Source of the DNA: an uncultured Gammaproteobacteria bacterium
GTDB taxonomy: Bacteria > Pseudomonadota > Gammaproteobacteria > Ga0077536
Direction of reading: 5' to 3'
DNA length: 37,475 bases
Assembly (NCBI GenBank): GCA_938075585.1
Contig: CALJHG010000039.1
Span: 1 to 37,475, forward strand
Below the pieces are notes generated by a model. That model did no database searches and was not told where the DNA came from. It saw only the letters and a list, made by a program, of their open reading frames with translations. Shown here one piece after another: positions 33,483-37,475 of the stretch. Made by a program: the position numbers and the translations under genes. Positions within the stretch are counted from its first letter, which is position 1. Each line of letters starts with the position of its first letter.

Positions 33483-34676
33483 ATGAGCGATTCAGAAAGT
33501 ACTTCTTATACAGACGTGACAATTGGCGATTCGAGTGTGCGTCTTTTGGGTACGGCCCATGTATCTAAAAGTAGTGTTGAAGCTGTTACTGCCGCTGTCT
33601 CTTCGAGAGAGTTCGATAGCGTAGCCATAGAGCTTTGCCAAAATCGGCATCGCAGTATGATCGATCCTGAAAAATTTGAAAAAACAAATTTGATAGAAGT
33701 ATTGTGGCAAGGTAGAGCAAAAATGATCGTCGCTATGTTAGCAATGGGGGCGTTTCAACAAAGGATTGCGGAGCAGCTTGGTGTTGAGCCAGGTGGAGAG
33801 ATGCGCGCTGCAATAGTCGAGTCCCAAGCTAGGGATATCCCGCTTGAACTTATAGACAGAGATCTTGGGATAACAGTACAGCGCATATATGGTTCCGTGC
33901 CTTGGTGGAAGCGACCTCATTTATTTCTAGGTCTACTGGGTAGCGTCTTATCTACTAACAAGGTTGAAGAAAGTGAAATTGAGGCCTTAAAAAAGACCGA
34001 TATGTTACAGGCTGCTATGGAAGAGTTTCACGAATCAGCCGGTTCGATATTCGAACCTTTAATCACAGAGAGAGACCTTTATATGGCTTGTAAGATCAAG
34101 ACTCTGATGAGTGGGAGGTCTAATACGATACTCGCTGTAGTGGGGGCGGGTCATGTTTCCGGGATCGCTCGATTATTGGATAGTGATGCTGATCTTTCGG
34201 AGCATGTGATAGCTTCTCTCGAGGAACGACCAAAGAAATCTCGACTAGGTAAGTATGTCCCTTGGGTCATAGTACTGATTATTTGCGGTGGATTTGGAAT
34301 TGGTTTTTCGAGGAGCACTGAGCTTGGTGTATCACTAGTTGTTGATTGGATCTTAATAAACGGTGGCTTGTCATCATTAGGAGTGTTGATTGCTGGTGGG
34401 CACCCTATAACCATCGCCAGCGCCTTTCTGGCTGCACCTCTCACGTCATTAAATCCGACTATTGGGGCTGGTATGGTGGTCGGCATAGTAGAGGCATGGA
34501 TACGCAAACCCACCATTCACGATTTTCGTTTGGTGCGCAAAGACGCCGTTTCATTCAAGGGCTGGAGAAAAAATAAGGTTGCCAGAACTATGCTGGTTTT
34601 CGTGCTTGGCACATTAGGTTCAGCAGTAGGTACTTACGTCGCAGGTTTCAGGATTTTTGGACAACTTGTTGGGTAG
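33483..34676 (+). CDS. TraB/PrgY-family membrane protein
   Basis: A TraB-domain protein of about 397 residues. The cytosolic domain carries GTAHVSKSSVE, EFDSVAIELCQNRH, and AVVGAGHVSGI, the pattern of the TraB/PrgY/gumN family. The C-terminal third is membrane: hydrophobic spans near VPWVIVLIICGGFGIGF, two or more around the glycine-rich SLGVLIAGGHPITIASAF segment, and TMLVFVLGTLGSAVGTYVAG. PrgY lowers pheromone activity in Enterococcus; the bacterial role here is unknown. ATG 33483 is chosen; GTG 33465 would add six residues, and neither has a strong ribosome site. The 3' end overlaps the opposing permease gene by 29 bases. Confidence 0.83.
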   Translation: MSDSESTSYTDVTIGDSSVRLLGTAHVSKSSVEAVTAAVSSREFDSVAIELCQNRHRSMIDPEKFEKTNLIEVLWQGRAKMIVAMLAMGAFQQRIAEQLGVEPGGEMRAAIVESQARDIPLELIDRDLGITVQRIYGSVPWWKRPHLFLGLLGSVLSTNKVEESEIEALKKTDMLQAAMEEFHESAGSIFEPLITERDLYMACKIKTLMSGRSNTILAVVGAGHVSGIARLLDSDADLSEHVIASLEERPKKSRLGKYVPWVIVLIICGGFGIGFSRSTELGVSLVVDWILINGGLSSLGVLIAGGHPITIASAFLAAPLTSLNPTIGAGMVVGIVEAWIRKPTIHDFRLVRKDAVSFKGWRKNKVARTMLVFVLGTLGSAVGTYVAGFRIFGQLVG

Positions 34677-35970
34677 CCGTCGTTAGAATCTTTTGGTGGG
34701 TTCTCAGAGCTAATTTAAAGAAACACAGTGCTAAGATTAGGTTTACCGCAAGAACAATTGCTGTGTCTGAGAAAATGGGTTTGGTCCCGCCTACGGGCAG
34801 GTCGAGACTAGGTAATAGTATATTTATCGTTCCTAGTAGCATAATAAAGTAGAACTCGCTGGCCCTATTTTGTAAACACAGTCGCAGATGATGTAAGAAA
34901 ATCAGATCGCGCAAGGTGATAATTGCGATCGTTAGAGACACAACTCCTAAATTAGTTATTAGCTCGTTTTTGAAAATTGGATCGATACCGATTACAGTAT
35001 TGATTAGTCCGATAACTGTGCCGATTGAAATTGAAAGAAGCCAAAGAGGACTTTCTTGAGAAAATTCCCTCCAATTTTTTGATAATAAGGCTTTTTTTAA
35101 GATTGAATAGTTTTCCTCAGGCACTTTTAGCATTACGCCGGTGAAGTAACTTAGTAGACAGGCGACTAGGACAGAGCAGGATAGAATGTTTCGAGATGCA
35201 TCTACCAACCCAGTTCCGGTAAAAAAACCACTTATAAAAACGCCAATCGTGAGTATAAAGAAAAACCATACGAACGGTAGGTGTTTGATTCTAAGTTCCG
35301 CGCATAACATTCTATACGCGGCCAAAATGGCGAACGTGACACCTCCTAGAAGACTACTGGCAAGAAAGTTATATGTATTATAATTGCGTCCATACCAAAG
35401 GCATTGCTTCAATAATTCTTTGATTTCAGCGATGGCGGGTAAAAAGATTTCGGTAATGTGCGGTAGTACAAAAAGTATAACTAATGGGTAGAATAATATG
35501 GACGCATCTTTTCTGCGAATTCGGTTTTGTTGAACTTGCAACAACGCATATGCCAGAGCTAAAGCATGACACAAGAATGTGATCAGTATTGCGATGCAAG
35601 TTGTTTCCAAGCCATCACTCTTATCTTTCGCTTGCCATAAATACACTCCTATACAAACTGATCCCACGACCCACGAGTGCAATGCTGGTCCTATCAGCTT
35701 ACCAATTAGTAATGTGGGGGGAGAGATCTGAGAAAACCTTTGCGCATTCCAAACGTTACTTTTCACTTCAGAATACAGCGCGCGTGCTATTTTCCGACTA
35801 CCTGAGATTGTACAAAACATCGCAAAAGAAAATAGGCTCAAGCTTTCTAGGCCTAGGGAGAAAAGGTGTTTATCAATAAACCATGCGAGACCCAACAAGG
35901 TACCGATTGTCAAAATCAAGTTCGTTTTCGTCTCAAGAGAAGAGATTTGTTTTTGTAGTTCAGGATTCAT
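34648..35970 (-). CDS. ABC transporter permease, about 12 membrane spans
   Basis: A 440-residue hydrophobic protein with about twelve spans (roughly 17-32, 42-57, 91-112, 123-145, 157-178, 203-218, 231-251, 262-281, 309-329, 338-357, 371-389 and 402-421). I do not recognise a named family. The ATG overlaps the stop of the upstream ATP-binding gene as ATGA, so it is the partner of that ATPase and the pair is probably an ABC-2-like exporter. No substrate can be inferred. Its last 29 bases overlap the convergent TraB-family gene. Confidence 0.75.
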   Translation of the reverse strand: MNPELQKQISSLETKTNLILTIGTLLGLAWFIDKHLFSLGLESLSLFSFAMFCTISGSRKIARALYSEVKSNVWNAQRFSQISPPTLLIGKLIGPALHSWVVGSVCIGVYLWQAKDKSDGLETTCIAILITFLCHALALAYALLQVQQNRIRRKDASILFYPLVILFVLPHITEIFLPAIAEIKELLKQCLWYGRNYNTYNFLASSLLGGVTFAILAAYRMLCAELRIKHLPFVWFFFILTIGVFISGFFTGTGLVDASRNILSCSVLVACLLSYFTGVMLKVPEENYSILKKALLSKNWREFSQESPLWLLSISIGTVIGLINTVIGIDPIFKNELITNLGVVSLTIAIITLRDLIFLHHLRLCLQNRASEFYFIMLLGTINILLPSLDLPVGGTKPIFSDTAIVLAVNLILALCFFKLALRTHQKILTTATQQVVQKS

Positions 35971-36899
35971 GAAGATCCATTTCTTTTCATAGATTCTAAA
36001 TATTTGTTCTGTAGGTCTTCGGGAACGACTTCGAAGCTCGAAATTGTCGAATTCAATGATACTAAATTTTTTAGGAGCTCGGCTTGCTGCTCCTTATCCC
36101 CATTAAAATAGAATGTGACGCCATCCGCCATTCGTTCTTGAAAAATAACTTTGCGGTTGAATTCTAACTCTTTGATGACTGATGCTTGCCCGCCGTCCAT
36201 TTTTAATTTTATCAATGTGCGATTAGTCTGAGCATTACTCACGTCTTCAGGTCTTATGAGACAACCATCTTTTATAATCAAAAGATTTGAGTAATAACTT
36301 TCTATTTCCGAGAGCAAGTGTGTCGATATCAGTAAAGTCGCACCATTTTGCTGCAGTTTTTTGAAGAGATTGATAACCCTATGCCGCGCCTCTGGATCAA
36401 GACCAGAAGATGGTTCGTCAAGTAATATAATTGAAGGGCTATGGATAATAGCTTGAGCTATTGCTACGCACTGCCGTAACCCTTTCGATAGTTTGGAAAG
36501 CTTAACGTCTAAACGGTCGTCGATAGCCAGCTCTTTAGAAAGTTCTTGTACCGACTGATTTACGTCTGGTGCATTCATTAAGTGTAAGCTAGCAGCGTAG
36601 TTGAGGGACTGTCTAATTGTGAGCTGGTCATAAACCCCTATATTTTCTGCTAAATATGCAATTTTTCCATTTAGAGCCCGCGGATTATGCATGATATCTG
36701 TCGAGTCGATGTGTATTGTCCCCTGAATAGGGCTTTCTAACCCGATTAAACATTTAAATAGAGTACTTTTCCCAGCACCATTTGGTCCTACGACTGCGGT
36801 AATGCTCCCCGGTGGCACTGAAAAATTAATATTTGATAATGCGCGGTGAGCCCCGTAGGCGTGATAGAGGTTAGCGACTTCGATAGTTGATTTAATAAT
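35967..36899 (-). CDS. ABC transporter ATP-binding protein, non-canonical start likely
   Basis: An ABC ATPase with Walker A GPNGAGKST, signature LSKGLRQ, Walker B IILLDEPSSGLDP and the ISTHLL switch. Family proteins carry about 30 residues before the Walker A strand, here EVANLYHAYGAHRALSNINF, and these are encoded in frame upstream of GTG 36818, the first ordinary start codon. No ATG, GTG or TTG lies between those residues and the in-frame stops farther upstream. Initiation at ATT 36899, preceded by GGA at a workable distance, or at ATT 36896, would give the complete domain of about 310 residues. A start at GTG 36818 would remove the first beta strand. The C-terminal 80 residues are an extra domain common in ABC-2 systems. 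Confidence 0.85.
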   Translation of the reverse strand: MIKSTIEVANLYHAYGAHRALSNINFSVPPGSITAVVGPNGAGKSTLFKCLIGLESPIQGTIHIDSTDIMHNPRALNGKIAYLAENIGVYDQLTIRQSLNYAASLHLMNAPDVNQSVQELSKELAIDDRLDVKLSKLSKGLRQCVAIAQAIIHSPSIILLDEPSSGLDPEARHRVINLFKKLQQNGATLLISTHLLSEIESYYSNLLIIKDGCLIRPEDVSNAQTNRTLIKLKMDGGQASVIKELEFNRKVIFQERMADGVTFYFNGDKEQQAELLKNLVSLNSTISSFEVVPEDLQNKYLESMKRNGSS

Positions 36900-37005
36900 A
36901 TGATTCCGTATGTAATTGTTACCGCTGGAAATTCATCATAGTCGGTGTTTAATATGGTTACAAAAAATTCTATTGGACGAGAATATTTATCATTCGGGTG
37001 TCTTT

Positions 37006-37236
37006 GTGAATAATACTTGGTTGAAACACGCTTTAAATCGTAAAGTTGTCCAGCGGTCGGTTAAAACGTCTTTAATAGTGGGTACTGTGCTTGTTTTGAT
37101 TAATTACGGCAGTAGCCTAACTGATTGGACTACTTTCACCTCTTCTTGGTGGAAAATTGGATTAACGTATTGGGTTCCTTATTTGGTTTCGACTTATTCG
37201 GCGGTCGCATCTTTGATAGATAAGTCCAAGGAATAA
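37006..37236 (+). CDS. NrtS-like small membrane protein
   Basis: A 76-residue protein with two hydrophobic segments (SLIVGTVLVLINYG and IGLTYWVPYLVSTYSAVA). The pattern RSVKTSLIVGTVLVLIN then WKIGLTYWVPYLVSTYSAV matches the small NrtS family, described as a nitrate/nitrite transporter in cyanobacteria. The GTG at 37006 gives the usual family length; a TTG at 36916 would add 30 unconserved residues that overlap the ABC gene's 5' region. It lies between the ABC operon and groEL, opposite to both. No nitrate genes are near, so transport function is tentative. Confidence 0.6.
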   Translation: MNNTWLKHALNRKVVQRSVKTSLIVGTVLVLINYGSSLTDWTTFTSSWWKIGLTYWVPYLVSTYSAVASLIDKSKE

Positions 37237-37252
37237 AAAGAACTTACAACAC

Positions 37253-37280
37253 AAAAAAAGCCCCGCAATAGCGGGGCTTT
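37253..37280 (-). terminator. Rho-independent terminator of groEL
   Basis: AAAGCCCCGC and GCGGGGCTTT form a ten-base stem with an AATA loop (37257-37280). On the minus strand it ends in seven T, so it terminates groEL well. On the plus strand it ends in only three T and would be weaker for the NrtS-like gene. Confidence 0.9.
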
Positions 37281-37311
37281 AAATAGCTCGAGTTAAGCGA
37301 TCACTCGGGAT

Positions 37312-37475
37312 TTACATCATCCCAGGCATTCCGCCCATTCCGCCCATTCCGCCCATTCCGCCCATGTCAGGCATCGCAGGAGCGGCGCTATCAGCTTTTG
37401 GAGCATCAGCGACCATGGCTTCAGTAGTCAGTATCAAAGATGATACCGATGCCGCGTTTTGAAGTGCGGAGCGAG
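37312..37475 (-). CDS. groEL: Chaperonin GroEL, C-terminal end (partial)
   Basis: The last 54 codons of groEL, running off the right edge. The reading is [20 protein letters not shown], then a linker of Ala/Asp/Pro residues and the GGM-rich tail (four GGM units) ending PGMM. The tail is the flexible end inside the folding chamber. The protein folds client polypeptides with GroES; groES is presumably further right. Confidence 0.97.
   Translation of the reverse strand, partial: RSALQNAASVSSLILTTEAMVADAPKADSAAPAMPDMGGMGGMGGMGGMPGMM
37331..37366. repeat. Four 9-bp tandem repeats in the groEL GGM tail
   Basis: Four head-to-tail copies of ccgcccatt (the last ends in g) encode the Gly-Gly-Met repeats. 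Copies are nearly identical at the DNA level, so slippage could change the number of GGM units. This is a coding repeat, not a CRISPR or a mobile element. Confidence 0.9.

Noticed and set aside
37331-37366. Tandem repeats as a CRISPR or satellite
   Set aside because: They are in frame and encode the GroEL Gly-Gly-Met tail.

Overview
The window looks like chromosome from a marine-type gammaproteobacterium, moderately AT-rich by eye. Rep helicase, TtcA, DinB, a GGM-tailed GroEL and a BzdR/BoxR-type regulator all fit that placement. Species cannot be named from the sequence. Genes are packed tightly and no stretch over 300 bases lacks a gene. I saw no tRNA, rRNA, CRISPR, transposase or phage gene.

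Layout. (1) 4-8438, plus strand: a seven-gene run of SCP2-type thiolase, short PPDK-like phosphotransferase, biotin carrier protein, biotin carboxylase, HMGL-type carboxyltransferase, classical thiolase and SDR. This is the most unusual part. The PPDK-like protein lacks the pyruvate/PEP barrel, and the carboxyltransferase has lost most of the metal ligands of pyruvate carboxylase and oxaloacetate decarboxylase. The run probably encodes an ATP- and biotin-dependent carboxylation of an unidentified substrate, followed by CoA-dependent cleavage. A beta-carbonic anhydrase converges on it from the right. (2) 9318-14077, minus strand: two NTF2-like proteins, a HAD phosphatase, SurE, a TPR protein, an azoreductase-type flavoprotein and an aminotransferase. 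(3) 14182-20987: a TfdA-like dioxygenase, a cyclase-family hydrolase, a molybdenum hydroxylase with its Fe-S and Mo subunits fused, its FAD subunit, and an isovaleryl-CoA-dehydrogenase-type enzyme. This looks like an oxidative catabolic module of unknown substrate. (4) 21042-28562, minus strand: an aerobic benzoyl-CoA (box) operon, boxR-boxC-boxB-ferredoxin-benzoate-CoA ligase, with dinB directly behind it. BoxA is absent; a small [2Fe-2S] ferredoxin sits in its place. TGCA repeats flank a good -10 box at the boxR 5' end. (5) 28729-37475: housekeeping and mixed genes (ttcA, an LLM flavoprotein, a methyltransferase, rep, a TraB-family membrane protein, an ABC exporter pair, an NrtS-like small membrane protein, and the 3' end of groEL with its terminator).

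How the parts work together: the box operon activates benzoate to benzoyl-CoA, epoxidises it and opens the ring. The acyl-CoA dehydrogenase, SDR and thiolases could finish such intermediates, but no boxD or ring-product beta-oxidation set lies here, so the rest must be elsewhere. Overall this is an accessory catabolic region for aromatic, heterocyclic or ketone-like compounds next to conserved housekeeping genes.
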